This document shows positions 7,877 to 17,904 of a DNA stretch of 64,000 bases, one piece after another. The DNA lies in NCBI GenBank assembly GCA_963704515.1, contig OY969913.1:496001-560000 (forward strand), read 5' to 3'. A program made the position numbers and the translations under genes. The notes under the pieces were generated by a model. The model made no database searches. It had not been told where the DNA came from and saw only the letters and a program-made list of their open reading frames with translations. Source of the DNA: VRUE01 sp963704515. GTDB lineage: Bacteria > Actinomycetota > Thermoleophilia > Solirubrobacterales > 70-9. The stretch's first letter is position 1. Each line of letters starts with the position of its first letter.

Positions 7877-9583
7877 ATGAAGCAAGTGAAGGGGCTGGTC
7901 CAGCATTCATTCGCGCTGCAACTGACCGATCCTCATCGCCCCTTTCGTGGTCGTACGCCCGACGAGCGCGTGCGCGAGCGATTTTCTATTGACACGGATG
8001 TCGGGCACTATTCGGTGAAGCAGTTGGCTGAGGTCGAGGACCTCGGCGCGAGAGGCGAGCACGAAGTCCACAGTTCGATCGCCAGAAGTGGGCTGACGAC
8101 CGTCGGTTCGCTGCAAATGAACCACCTCGAGCACACGAGCCGGTTGCCGCCGGCTTTCGACTGGTCCAAGGGTCCGTGCACCCGTCGTTACCCCGGAAAC
8201 GAGCTGCCGCAGCTCATATTCGCCGACAAATACGACGACGAGCGGCGGGCGACGATCAACGACTTCTGGGTGAAGGCGCCCACCGCCGATCCGCGAGCGG
8301 TCGAGGTCTCCCGGTCCCTGCTTGAGCTGATGGCCCACATGAGATCGCGCCTGTTCGGCTTCGCCCTCGCCAACCGCTTCGTCAACGTCATGCTCCCGCA
8401 CGCCTTACTGCGGCCGACCCAGCTGGACCGCGCGGGTCGAGCTTGGTTGATGCAGCCTCTTGTCTCGCTCATTCGTGGCGGCCGCGATCGCGGGCGGTTA
8501 CGCAGCACCTATTGCCTGACGCTCTTCTTCGTGCCGGTCGAAGAGGCCAATGTGTCACTGGGCTCTCGCGGAATGTCGAAGGGGGAGATAAGACAAATCG
8601 TCGATGCAGGCTGGGGTTACGCTACGGCAAGGCCGTCGGGTTACACCGAATTCGATCTCTCGGGTCCCCTGCTGGGCTACCTCTCGCGGCTGGCGAGGTT
8701 CGACCTGCGCGAGATGCGTCGATGGACGCCATCTCAGGGTGTGCCTGAGGACACGCCCAAGACGCTTACGCTGCGCAAGGCGGCTGAGCGTGTTGCGTTC
8801 GGAGTTGGATTGGCCCTTGCCCAAGGAAAGTCGGGCGACATCGGGAAACGCGCGGCTCGGCTTCTCGGCAATGAGGTGATCATGGCCCTAGGGGGAAGTG
8901 CCAGGGTCTCCTCGGTGGTCGTCGTTGACCCGACGCTCAAAGAAGCCGATATCGAGGCCCCGCCCAAGTCCTCCTGGCCATTTCCGGGCAAGCTCTTACC
9001 TTTGATGAGGGAGCTCGGCAAGCCGGCACGGATTGCCGAGTGCAGTGACAAGGAGGTGCGCAGGCACCGGATCGACCGACCGTTCACCGACGACCCTCTC
9101 TACGTGGTCGGAGTGCTCCCGTCGAAGCGGTGTACGATTGTCGTCAGCGCTGGCGAGGCGCAGTGCGGAATACGGGAATCGGCGCTGATGCAGGCTGGCA
9201 GCGTCGCCTACATGACCCTTGGTGCGGCGATGGCGATCGGGACCATGCGGGCGATCGACCGGAGGGTCGAATCCCTGGAAGTGGCCGATCCCACCGAGGT
9301 CGCCGAGATAGACCGGGAAATCGCCGCCGACCTCAACGAGATCTATGACCTTGACATCACCCGGGAGGCCTACCGCGCGGTCTATCGGCGCCTGCGCACC
9401 CGGCTCGGGATCAAGCGAGATTACGAGACCCTTCGAGACGAGATGCAGACGCTATATCGAGCGACCTCGACCTTTCACGAACACAAAGCCGAGCAATTGC
9501 TGACATGGCTCACCGCCGCCATCGTCATTCTCAGCCTGTTCATCCTGATCGGCACGGCCGTTCTGGTCGGAAACGGCGGCTAG
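7877..9583 (+). CDS. Uncharacterised 568-residue protein with C-terminal membrane anchor
   Basis: 568 residues, ATG start preceded by GAGGTGG. I do not recognise the family. The body appears soluble and mixed alpha/beta, with no P-loop, kinase, nuclease or methyltransferase motif that I can find. From about residue 470 the sequence is strongly helical and charged (VESLEVADPTEVAEIDREIAA and following), and a single membrane helix closes the protein (about 541-563, LTAAIVILSLFILIGTAVLV). That tail, helical stalk plus membrane segment, is reminiscent of CorA-like proteins, but the signature GxN motif is absent. It is translationally close to the small membrane protein upstream, so the two likely act together at the membrane. 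Confidence 0.6.
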   Translation: MKQVKGLVQHSFALQLTDPHRPFRGRTPDERVRERFSIDTDVGHYSVKQLAEVEDLGARGEHEVHSSIARSGLTTVGSLQMNHLEHTSRLPPAFDWSKGPCTRRYPGNELPQLIFADKYDDERRATINDFWVKAPTADPRAVEVSRSLLELMAHMRSRLFGFALANRFVNVMLPHALLRPTQLDRAGRAWLMQPLVSLIRGGRDRGRLRSTYCLTLFFVPVEEANVSLGSRGMSKGEIRQIVDAGWGYATARPSGYTEFDLSGPLLGYLSRLARFDLREMRRWTPSQGVPEDTPKTLTLRKAAERVAFGVGLALAQGKSGDIGKRAARLLGNEVIMALGGSARVSSVVVVDPTLKEADIEAPPKSSWPFPGKLLPLMRELGKPARIAECSDKEVRRHRIDRPFTDDPLYVVGVLPSKRCTIVVSAGEAQCGIRESALMQAGSVAYMTLGAAMAIGTMRAIDRRVESLEVADPTEVAEIDREIAADLNEIYDLDITREAYRAVYRRLRTRLGIKRDYETLRDEMQTLYRATSTFHEHKAEQLLTWLTAAIVILSLFILIGTAVLVGNGG

Positions 9584-9614
9584 GACCGGCCGCGTCCCGC
9601 CTCAGCACGGGGCC

Positions 9615-11132
9615 CTACCGCAGCAACTTGATGTCGCTGATCTGCATCTGGTAGCCGCCGTACTGGTCGTGGGCTTCGGAGGCCTTGTTGAACCAGAGCA
9701 GGAAGTAGCTGGCGGGGCTGCTGACGTTGAGGTCGATCTCCTCGGTCGAGGAGGCGTCGACCGCGGTGCCGACCGGTTCGCCCCAGTCGCTGAGTTCTTC
9801 CGGGGGGCCGGAGGCGGCGGCGAAGACCTGAGCGTCCCAACCGGGGGTCGGGGTGCGGACGATCATCCTTTTCGGCTTCGCCGGCGAGGTCGTCTTCACG
9901 TAGATGCCGACGCCGGGGTCGGGGCCGGTCTTAGTGCCGGCGAAGGTGTCGGATTCGTAGTGCTCGGTTTCCCACGAGGTCCCGGTCGGGTTGCCGTCGT
10001 GGACCAGTTCGACCTTTTCCGGCACCTCTTCGCCGTCGCCCTCCGGGTCGTAGTCGGTCGCGCTTTCGATCGCCACCGGCTTGCCGGCACCCTTCTCGCC
10101 GCCCCCCCCGCCGATCTTGCCGCTGGAGATCAGCTGCACGGCGAGCAGGGTGCCGCCGGCGACGAGCAGCAGCCCGAGGATCGCCGCCCAGCTCCAGCGC
10201 GCCCGGCCGGAGAGCTTGCGCTTCGGCGGCGGCACCGCGTCGAGCACGCTGGTCGCCTCGCCGGTGGTCGAGCCGGCGCGCGCCGCCTCGACCTCGAGCG
10301 CCGTCGAGAGGTCGTCGATCATCTCGCCGACGTGCTGGTAGCGCTGCGCCGGGTCCTTCGCGGTCGCCCGCTCGACCACCAGCGCCGCCGCCGCCGAGAG
10401 CTCCGGCCGCCGCCGCTGCACGTCGGGCAGCTCCTCGTTGACGTGCTTCATCGCCACGCCGACCTGGCTGTCGGCGGCGAAGGGGACCTGGCCGACCAGC
10501 ATCTCGTAGAGGACGACGCCGAGCGCGTAGACGTCGGAGCGCTGGTCCACCTGGCGGCCCATCGCCTGCTCGGGCGCGACGTAGTCGGTTGTGCCCAGCA
10601 CCCGGCCGGTCGCCGTCATCCCGTCCTGCTCGAGCTGGCGCGAGATGCCGAAGTCGGTCAGCTTCGCCCGCCCCTCGGCGTCGATCAGCACGTTCTGCGG
10701 CTTGATGTCGCGGTGCACCATGCGCCGCGCGTGGGCGACCGAGAGGCCGCGGCCGATCTCGATCGCGTAGGCGATCGCCTCCTGCGGCTCCAGCGCCCCC
10801 TCGCGCGCGATCCGCTGCTTCAGCGTCTCCCCTTCGACGTACTCGAAGACGATGTAGGGGTGGCCGCCGTCCTCGCCGGCGTCGATCACCGAGACGACGT
10901 TGGGGTGCGAGAGCTTGGCCACCGCCCGCGCCTCCTGGCGGAAGCGCTCCAGCTGGTCGGCCTGCTCGGACATCTCCCGGTGCATCACCTTGACCGCCAC
11001 CTGGCGGTCGAGCGTCTGGTCGCGCGCCAGGTAAACGGTCGACATCCCGCCGCTGCCCAGCTTCGCCTCCAGCCGGTAGCGGCCGGAGAGCACGGTGCCG
11101 ATCATCGCGCTGCTTGTGGGTCGGGCGTTCAT
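9615..11132 (-). CDS. Transmembrane serine/threonine protein kinase with extracellular discoidin-like domain
   Basis: 505 residues from the ATG at 11132. A TACCCT box at 11147-11152 on the minus strand would start transcription near 11140, so the in-frame GTG at 11171 is unlikely. The kinase domain (about 12-275) has GSGGMSTVYLARD, HRDIKPQNVL and DFGISR. A Ser/Thr-rich juxtamembrane part precedes one helix (WAAILGLLLVAGGTLLAVQL) and an extracellular domain of about 155 residues with a jelly-roll discoidin-like pattern (VELVHDGNPTGTSWETE, later SPASYFLLWFNKAS), as seen in actinobacterial kinases and MviN. Its ligand is unknown. It sits downstream of purM on the same strand but with its own promoter-like box. 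Confidence 0.9.
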   Translation of the reverse strand: MNARPTSSAMIGTVLSGRYRLEAKLGSGGMSTVYLARDQTLDRQVAVKVMHREMSEQADQLERFRQEARAVAKLSHPNVVSVIDAGEDGGHPYIVFEYVEGETLKQRIAREGALEPQEAIAYAIEIGRGLSVAHARRMVHRDIKPQNVLIDAEGRAKLTDFGISRQLEQDGMTATGRVLGTTDYVAPEQAMGRQVDQRSDVYALGVVLYEMLVGQVPFAADSQVGVAMKHVNEELPDVQRRRPELSAAAALVVERATAKDPAQRYQHVGEMIDDLSTALEVEAARAGSTTGEATSVLDAVPPPKRKLSGRARWSWAAILGLLLVAGGTLLAVQLISSGKIGGGGGEKGAGKPVAIESATDYDPEGDGEEVPEKVELVHDGNPTGTSWETEHYESDTFAGTKTGPDPGVGIYVKTTSPAKPKRMIVRTPTPGWDAQVFAAASGPPEELSDWGEPVGTAVDASSTEEIDLNVSSPASYFLLWFNKASEAHDQYGGYQMQISDIKLLR

Positions 11133-11220
11133 TCGGGCGTCGTTGCAGGGTACTTTCGCTCGCCGGACCACATGCCGAGCGAAACGCTAGGAAACGAGTG
11201 TCTAGTAGACGAGTGTTTGC

Positions 11221-12230
<1,010 letters not shown>

Positions 12231-12234
<4 letters not shown>

Positions 12235-13571
12235 CCTGCCGATTCTTTCAGGCGCTCCGGCAAGTCCGGCGCCGGCTCGAACAGATGGCGCCGCCCGCGC
12301 CGGCGCTTGACCAGCAGCCCGCCCCCAGCCAGTCCGCGCAGGTCCGAGCGAGCGGTCTCATGGGAGATGCGGTGGCTCAGCGCGTGGCTGTCGAACGAGT
12401 AGATCGCGTTGGGGTTGTGGATCGCGTCGATCAGCAGGGCGAGCTGCCGACCGTTGAGGTAGCCCACATCGCGCAGGAGTCTCTCCATGTCGCGCACTTC
12501 GGCGGTCTTACGCTGCAGGTAGTCGTGCAGGTCGGCGATCGCCCGCTCGATCAGGTTCAGCTGGTGGATCAGGAAGTAGGTCGTGTCTCCGCCGTCGGTC
12601 TCCGTCTCCATGAACGTCCGGGCGTACTGGCTCGGAGCGTTGCGGATCAGCCGCGAGATCGGCAGGTACTCGGCCAACCAGTAGCCGCGCGTGCGCATCA
12701 GCCAGAAGAAGAGGATGCGAGCGGTGCGGCCGTTGCCGTCCTCGAACGGGTGGTCGTAGGCGAGCCAGAAGTGGAGGAGGATCGCCCGCAGCACCGGGTG
12801 GACGAACCGCTCGCCATCGTCTCCCTCATTGGCGAACTCGCAGAGCGCCCGCATCCGCTCCGGCAGCTGCTCCGCGGGGGGCGGGCGGTGGATTGGCTCG
12901 CCGTCGTCGCGATCGAAGACCGCCACTCGCGGCTCTCCCGGAAGCTGCATGCGCCCGGCCGCCGAAGGGTCCCGGAGGGTGCCCTCGGTGACCACCCTGT
13001 GCAGCTCCATCACCGACTCGGGAGTGAGCGTCTCGCCCATCTCCTCGCGCATGAACTGCAGCGCCCTGAAGTTGTTGAGGATCATCAGCTCACTGCGGTC
13101 GATCGGCTCGCGTCCGCTGCGCAGCATCTCCTTGGCGACGACCCGCGACGTCGTCGCGCCCTCCAGCTGACTCGAGCGAATCGCCTCCTCCATCAGGGAG
13201 TTGACGATGAACCGCCGGCCCGCCTGCCGCTCCGACGTGACCACCTCGTCGATCCCGACCTCGCCGCTGCAGCGCTGGTCTATGTGGTGCAACTGGCGGA
13301 GCATGCCGTCCAGCATCCCGTAGCTGAACGGCTGCCCCTCGGGGCTCGTCAGGGGCAGCTCGCGCAGATCGCCTTCCCTCGCGGCCTTGATTTTCAGCCA
13401 CCACTGCTCGGCGCTCAGGCCGTGTGGTGGATCCAGATGGCGCAGCTTGTCCCAGTGCGGATACCCGCGAACCGCCCGTCCGTCCGCGGGTGCGCCGATC
13501 GCGCTCGTCACCTCCTGGGCGGACAGCCGCTCCAGCAGCTCGTCGATGGTTGGGGCTTTGGCTACGAACAA
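12231..13571 (-). CDS. fic: Fic-family AMP-transferase with built-in inhibitory motif and C-terminal winged helix
   Basis: 446 residues with a TTG start. The Fic core motif HPFEDGNGRTARILFF (HxFx(D/E)GNGRxxR) is intact, so it should transfer AMP or another NMP to a hydroxyl side chain. An inhibitory helix motif [S/T]xxxE[G/N] is present upstream as SSQLEG (about residue 129), the arrangement of class II Fic proteins that self-inhibit. The C-terminal 70 residues (ALSHRISHETARSDLRGLAGGGLLVKRR) look like a winged helix-turn-helix, so it may bind DNA. Two copies of a 32-bp repeat lie immediately upstream of the start (13583-13659), a probable site of autoregulation. It overlaps purM by 4 nt. Confidence 0.92.
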
Positions 13572-13582
13572 GGCTCGCTCTA

Positions 13583-13659
13583 CCAGCTAACTCCAAGTTT
13601 CTCCAAGATTTGGAATTGTACATTGACCCAGCTAACTCCAAGTTTCTCCAAGATTTGGA
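13583..13659. repeat. Two 32-bp direct repeats, 45-bp period, at the fic start (probable operator)
   Basis: Copies at 13583-13614 and 13628-13659 are identical over 32 bp. Each contains CCAA/TTGG half-sites in inverted orientation, and the second extends to a palindrome CTAACTCCAA-N13-TTGGAGTTAG. The block sits between the uppP stop (13661-13663) and the fic TTG start (13571), only 11 nt from the latter. The 45-bp period is close to four helical turns. A dimeric regulator, possibly Fic itself through its winged helix, is inferred. Confidence 0.75.
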
Positions 13660-13660
13660 G

Positions 13661-14479
13661 TTAGCCCTGGGAGTTGCGCAGCCTGGCAAGCACCAGGCTC
13701 GCCAAACCCGCCCGGTAGGCCGCGTAAGGCCAGAGCGCGCGGTCGCGCTCGACCAGGCCGATCAGTCGCTGGGAGGCGAGGGTCGAGGCGAAGGAGGCGG
13801 CGATGCCGAGCGCCAGCGAGCGGCGCAGGCCGGGGGGGACGCCGCGGCGACGCAGGCGCTCGCCCTTCAGGGCCGTGGCGCCGACGATGATCGGCAGGGC
13901 GATCGTCCGCGAGAGCAGGTTGGCCTGGTCGCGCGAGAAGCGCCGCCAGCGGGCCGCCGCCAGGGTGATGCCGTTGCGCGAGACGCCGGGGGCAAGCGCC
14001 GCCGCCTGGGCGACGCCGAGGACGAGCCCGTCGACGGCTCCCGCCTCGCCGCGCCCGCGCAGCTGCGGGCGGGCGTCGGCCGCCAGCATCGCCGCCGCTC
14101 CGGCGAGCAGGCCCCAGGCCGTCGCCCGCGGCCCGCCGAGGTGTCGCTCGATCGGTCGCTCGAACTTGTAGCCGACCACTGCCGCGGGCAGGAACGAGAG
14201 CGCCAGCACGACGGCGCCGCGCAGATCGAAGGCGCGCAGCTCCTCGGCGATCAGGCGCCGCTGGCCGATCAGCAGCGCCGCCGCCGCACCCGTGTGCAGC
14301 GCCACCTCGAAGCTCTTGCGCACCTCGGGGTCGATCGTCTCCCAGTCCCAGCCCGCCAGCCAGGGGATCAGCACGATGTGGGCGGAGCTGGAGACCGGCA
14401 GCAGCTCGGCCGGCCCTTGCACGATGCCGAGCGCGATCGCCCGGCCGGCTGGAATCCGGCCGTCCGCCGCGCCGCTCAA
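13661..14479 (-). CDS. uppP: Undecaprenyl-diphosphatase (UppP/BacA)
   Basis: 272 residues, polytopic membrane protein that dephosphorylates undecaprenyl diphosphate so that the lipid carrier can be reused in peptidoglycan and polysaccharide synthesis. Both family signatures are visible: GIVQGPAELLPVSSSAH at the N-terminus (acidic residue plus Ser-rich loop) and PGVSRNGITLAAAR near the middle (PGxSRSG). About seven or eight hydrophobic helices follow. Its ATG overlaps the dedA stop by 4 nt, so the two are coupled. The last codons run into the palindrome of the fic upstream repeat. Confidence 0.95.
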   Translation of the reverse strand: MSGAADGRIPAGRAIALGIVQGPAELLPVSSSAHIVLIPWLAGWDWETIDPEVRKSFEVALHTGAAAALLIGQRRLIAEELRAFDLRGAVVLALSFLPAAVVGYKFERPIERHLGGPRATAWGLLAGAAAMLAADARPQLRGRGEAGAVDGLVLGVAQAAALAPGVSRNGITLAAARWRRFSRDQANLLSRTIALPIIVGATALKGERLRRRGVPPGLRRSLALGIAASFASTLASQRLIGLVERDRALWPYAAYRAGLASLVLARLRNSQG

Positions 14480-15168
14480 GCGCCCGGCGAGCGGACCGGC
14501 CCGGGCGTGGGCGCCGGGTCCTCGTCGTCCGGCGCCCCGCCACCGCGCCGCCGCTTGACCAGCAGGTAGACGACCCCGACGACGATCGCCGCCAGTACCA
14601 GGTAGTCGAGGTAGCCGAGCTTGTGGCGCCAGTCTTCCCAGTTTTCGCCGACCTTTTCGCCGACGACGGCGAGCGCCAGCACCCAGGGGATCGAGCCGGC
14701 CATGGTGTAGAGCGAGAAGCGCCAGAAGGGCATCTTCGCCACCCCGGCCGGCAGCGAGATGAAGGTGCGCACGATCGGCAGCATGCGCGAGAAGAAGACC
14801 GTGGGGGCGCCGTAGCGCTCAAACCAATTGTCGGCCCACGCCAGGTGCTTGGGGCTGATGTGGATCAGCTTGTTCTTCTCGAGCAGGTCCAAGCGTCCGT
14901 AGTAACCGACCGCATAGGCGATCCAAGAACCGGCCAGGTTGCCCAGCACCCCCGCGATGACGATCCCAACCAGCGTCAGTTCCCCCTTGGAGACGCTGAA
15001 CCCGGCAAACAACATGATCGCCTCGCTGGGAATCGGAATGCAGGCCGACTCCAGCGTCATCAGCAGGAACACCGCGACCACCCCGGCAGAGCCGATGAAT
15101 TCGGTGGCGACGTCGACGACCGGTTCGACGATCTTGTCGCTGATGCTGGCGAGGAAGAGGAGCGGCAT
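14476..15168 (-). CDS. DedA/SNARE-associated family membrane protein
   Basis: 230 residues from the ATG at 15168. A good -10 box (TACAAT, minus strand, 15182-15187) lies 13 nt upstream, which rules out the longer TTG start at 15207. Family signature: FLLMTLESACIPIPSEAIMLFAGF near the N-terminus, then GNLAGSWIAYAVGYYGR and FFSRMLPIVRTFISLPAGVAKM. DedA proteins are thought to flip phospholipids or undecaprenyl phosphate across the membrane, which fits the coupled downstream uppP. Four to five hydrophobic helices, and a basic then acidic tail (KRRRGGGAPDDEDP). Confidence 0.93.
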   Translation of the reverse strand: MPLLFLASISDKIVEPVVDVATEFIGSAGVVAVFLLMTLESACIPIPSEAIMLFAGFSVSKGELTLVGIVIAGVLGNLAGSWIAYAVGYYGRLDLLEKNKLIHISPKHLAWADNWFERYGAPTVFFSRMLPIVRTFISLPAGVAKMPFWRFSLYTMAGSIPWVLALAVVGEKVGENWEDWRHKLGYLDYLVLAAIVVGVVYLLVKRRRGGGAPDDEDPAPTPGPVRSPGA

Positions 15169-15225
15169 TCGTGAAGCGGGGATTGTAGGCGCGATGCGGT
15201 TCAGCAACTAAACTCGCCTGGTTCC

Positions 15226-17115
15226 ATGCGCCGGTTGAACCATCCCGTCTACCGCAACCGGGTCCTCCAGGTGGTCGCCGACGGAGCCCTCGTCGCGCTC
15301 GCCTACTACCTGGCTTTCCGGCTGCGCTTTCTCGATCAGAGTGGCCTGCCGCACCGCTACCAGGTGCTCTTCGCCCAGTCGGTCGGCATCGTCGTCGCGC
15401 TCAAGCTCACGGTCTTCTGGGTCTCCGGCCTCTACCAGAAGTGGTGGCGCTACGTCAGCGGCCGCGACTTCCTGCTGATCGTCCGCGCCGTCGCCGTCTC
15501 CAGCGCGATCGTCGTCGTCGCCTTCACCGTGCTGCGCCCCTTCGCCCACAGCCTGCCGCGCTCGGTCGCGGTGATGGACTTCCTCCTCACCCTGATGCTG
15601 ATCACCGGCGCGCGACTGGCCGTGCGGCTGATCGTCGAACGGCCCTCGCGCTCGGCCCGCGTCCCCAGGCACAGGGTGCTCGTCATCGGCGCCGGCTCCG
15701 GCGGGCAGATGGTCGTCCGCGAGCTGCAGCTCAACCCCGACCTCGGCGCCACCGCGATCGGCTTCGTCGACGACGACCCGCGCAAGCGCGGGATGCGCAT
15801 GTCGGGCGGCCTCAAGGTGCTCGGCTCGACCAAGCAGATCGCGACGATCCTCGACGAGACCCAGCCCGACGAGGTCGTGATCGCGATCCCCTCGGCGCCG
15901 GGCACGCTGCGCGCCAAGGTCGTCGTCGCCTGCCGCGAGCGCGAGATCCGCGTCCGCACCCTGCCCACCGTCTTCGAGCTGCTGCGCGGCGGCGTGCAGC
16001 TCAACAAGCAACTGCGCGACGTCCAGGTCGAGGACGTGCTCGGCCGCGACCCGATAGTCGTCGAGCTCGACCGGGTCGGCGCCTACCTGCGCGATCGCAT
16101 CGTCCTCGTCACCGGCGCCGGCGGCTCGATCGGTTCCGAGCTCTGCCGCCAGATCGCCCGGGTCGGCCCGCGGCTGCTGGTGATGCTCGACCACGCCGAG
16201 GACAACCTCTTCCAGATCGACCGCGAGATGGTCGAGGAGCGCCACTTCACCAACGTCGAGTCGGTGCTTGCCGACTGCAAGGAGCCGGGCCGCATGCTGG
16301 AGACGATGCAGCGCTTCAAGCCGAGCGTCGTCTTCCACGCGGCCGCCTACAAGCACGTGCCCCTGATGGAGGCCAACCCGCTGGAGGCGGTGCGCAACAA
16401 CGCGATCGCCACCCGGATCGCCGCCGAGACCGCCGCCGCCTCGGAGGTCGAGCGCTTCGTCCTGATCTCGACCGACAAGGCGGTCAACCCGAAGACGGTG
16501 ATGGGCGCCTCCAAGGCGATGGCCGAGTGGATCGTCGAGCTCGCCGGCCACAAGCACCCCGGCACCCGCTTCGCCAGCGTCCGCTTCGGCAACGTGCTCA
16601 ACTCGTCGGGCAGCGTCGTGCCGATCTTCCGCGGCCAGATCGAGCGCGGCGGGCCGGTCACGGTCACCCATCCGGAGATGACCCGCTACTTCATGACGAT
16701 CCCCGAGGCGGTGCAGCTGGTGATCCGCGCCGGCGATATCGGCTCCGGGCACGGCGAGGTCTTCGTCCTCGACATGGGGGAACCGGTGCGGATCGTCGAC
16801 CTCGCCCACAACATGATCCGCCTCGCCGGCTACGAGCCCGAGGCCGACATCGCGGTCGAGTTCACCAAGCCGCGACCGGGGGAGAAGCTGCACGAGGAGC
16901 TCTTCAGCTTCGGCGAGAACGAGCAGCCGACCGCGGCAAAGCGGATTCGCCGCGCCGTCCGCGACGCGCCCCTCGACCCGGAGTGGGTCGAGTCGACCCT
17001 GAACGCGCTCGAGCACCTCGTCATGGCCGGTGACGAGGCTAACCTTGCGCAGCGCGTGGTCGAGATGATCACCACCCCGGGGGGCGAGGGGGCGGCGGTC
17101 GTCTACGACGAGTAG
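15226..17115 (+). CDS. Membrane-anchored nucleotide-sugar 4,6-dehydratase/epimerase (FlaA1/CapD/PglF family)
   Basis: 629 residues. Four N-terminal membrane helices (about 10-120), a CoA-binding-like Rossmann domain (VLVIGAGSGGQMVVREL, about 147), then a second Rossmann SDR domain (IVLVTGAGGSIGSELCRQI, about 290) with the catalytic stretch STDKAVNPKTVMGASK. The Met in place of the usual SDR Tyr (MGxxK) is normal for this family. These enzymes make UDP-sugar intermediates for surface glycans. It opens the polysaccharide locus. A TAAACT box (15209-15214) lies 11 nt before the ATG, giving a very short leader; it diverges from dedA. Confidence 0.94.
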   Translation: MRRLNHPVYRNRVLQVVADGALVALAYYLAFRLRFLDQSGLPHRYQVLFAQSVGIVVALKLTVFWVSGLYQKWWRYVSGRDFLLIVRAVAVSSAIVVVAFTVLRPFAHSLPRSVAVMDFLLTLMLITGARLAVRLIVERPSRSARVPRHRVLVIGAGSGGQMVVRELQLNPDLGATAIGFVDDDPRKRGMRMSGGLKVLGSTKQIATILDETQPDEVVIAIPSAPGTLRAKVVVACREREIRVRTLPTVFELLRGGVQLNKQLRDVQVEDVLGRDPIVVELDRVGAYLRDRIVLVTGAGGSIGSELCRQIARVGPRLLVMLDHAEDNLFQIDREMVEERHFTNVESVLADCKEPGRMLETMQRFKPSVVFHAAAYKHVPLMEANPLEAVRNNAIATRIAAETAAASEVERFVLISTDKAVNPKTVMGASKAMAEWIVELAGHKHPGTRFASVRFGNVLNSSGSVVPIFRGQIERGGPVTVTHPEMTRYFMTIPEAVQLVIRAGDIGSGHGEVFVLDMGEPVRIVDLAHNMIRLAGYEPEADIAVEFTKPRPGEKLHEELFSFGENEQPTAAKRIRRAVRDAPLDPEWVESTLNALEHLVMAGDEANLAQRVVEMITTPGGEGAAVVYDE

Positions 17116-17133
17116 CCTCTCGCAGCCCCAACC

Positions 17134-17904
17134 GTGCAGCTGCTGGAACAAATCGGCGCCTTCGCTGGCCTCGCTGCCTTCATCGGCCTGGCCCTGCTCG
17201 CCTTCATCGCCTTCTCTCAGGCGCGGGACATCCGCCGCCTGCGCGAGTGGGCAGGCTCGGCGCCGGAGCGCGACACCGAGCGCAAGGAGGCGACCTCGGC
17301 GATGGCCGCGAAGCGGGCCGAGGAGCTGCGCGCGCTCGACGAGTCGCGCACCGCCGAACGCGATGCGCTTGACGAGCGCGAGGAGCGTCGCCGGCGCCGC
17401 GAGGCCGGCCTGCCGGAGCTGACCCGCGGCGAGCGCCTGCGCCAGGGCCTCTCGGGCTTCGGCGCTCACCTCGCCGAACCGCGCTACCTGGCCGTCGTCT
17501 TCGTCGTCGTCCTGCTCGTCGCGGGTGGGGTCGTCTACCTGGTGACGCAGGGGTCCGAAAGCGCCGACGGCAAGGGCAAGCACGGCAAGGCGGCGGTGGC
17601 GAAGATGAAGCCGAGCGAAATCGAAGTGACCGTGCTCAACGGCACCGCCGAACCCGGCCTCGCCGCCACCTACGGCGACAAGGTCCAGCGCAAGGGCTTC
17701 CAGCTCGGCGCGGTGACCAACAGCAGCACCAGCTTCACCGAAAGCGTCGTCATGTTCGAACGCGGCCACGCCCCGGAAGCGCGCCGCGTCGCCGCCGTGC
17801 TGGGGATCTCCGACGTGCGGCTGATGAGCTCCGACATCGCCTCGGTCTCGGGCGGTGCGCCCGTCTCGGTGGTCGTCGGCGAGGACAATGCCGCGAGCGG
17901 CTAG
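17134..17904 (+). CDS. Membrane protein with extracellular LytR_C domain
   Basis: 256 residues with a GTG start. An N-terminal hydrophobic helix (about 5-25, FAGLAAFIGLALLAFIAF) leads to a charged, Arg/Glu-rich helical region (about 30-115), a second membrane helix (about 119-140, YLAVVFVVVLLVAGGVVYLV), and a C-terminal domain starting at EIEVTVLNGTAEPGLA, the signature of LytR_C domains found after LCP glycan ligases. Here the LCP catalytic domain is missing, so it is a stand-alone LytR_C protein, possibly helping attach polysaccharide to peptidoglycan. The Glu codon preference again changes across the membrane (13 GAG:3 GAA before, 7 GAA:1 GAG after). It overlaps the next gene by 17 nt. Confidence 0.85.
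   Translation: MQLLEQIGAFAGLAAFIGLALLAFIAFSQARDIRRLREWAGSAPERDTERKEATSAMAAKRAEELRALDESRTAERDALDEREERRRRREAGLPELTRGERLRQGLSGFGAHLAEPRYLAVVFVVVLLVAGGVVYLVTQGSESADGKGKHGKAAVAKMKPSEIEVTVLNGTAEPGLAATYGDKVQRKGFQLGAVTNSSTSFTESVVMFERGHAPEARRVAAVLGISDVRLMSSDIASVSGGAPVSVVVGEDNAASG

Noticed and set aside
8443..8824. Short frames inside the 568-residue gene
   Set aside because: They overlap a consistent long frame with normal codon use and lack start signals.
11133..11171. GTG start at 11171 for the serine/threonine kinase
   Set aside because: A TACCCT box lies between it and the ATG at 11132.
15169..15207. Longer DedA start at TTG 15207
   Set aside because: The TACAAT box at 15182-15187 lies between the TTG and the ATG, so the TTG would precede the transcript.
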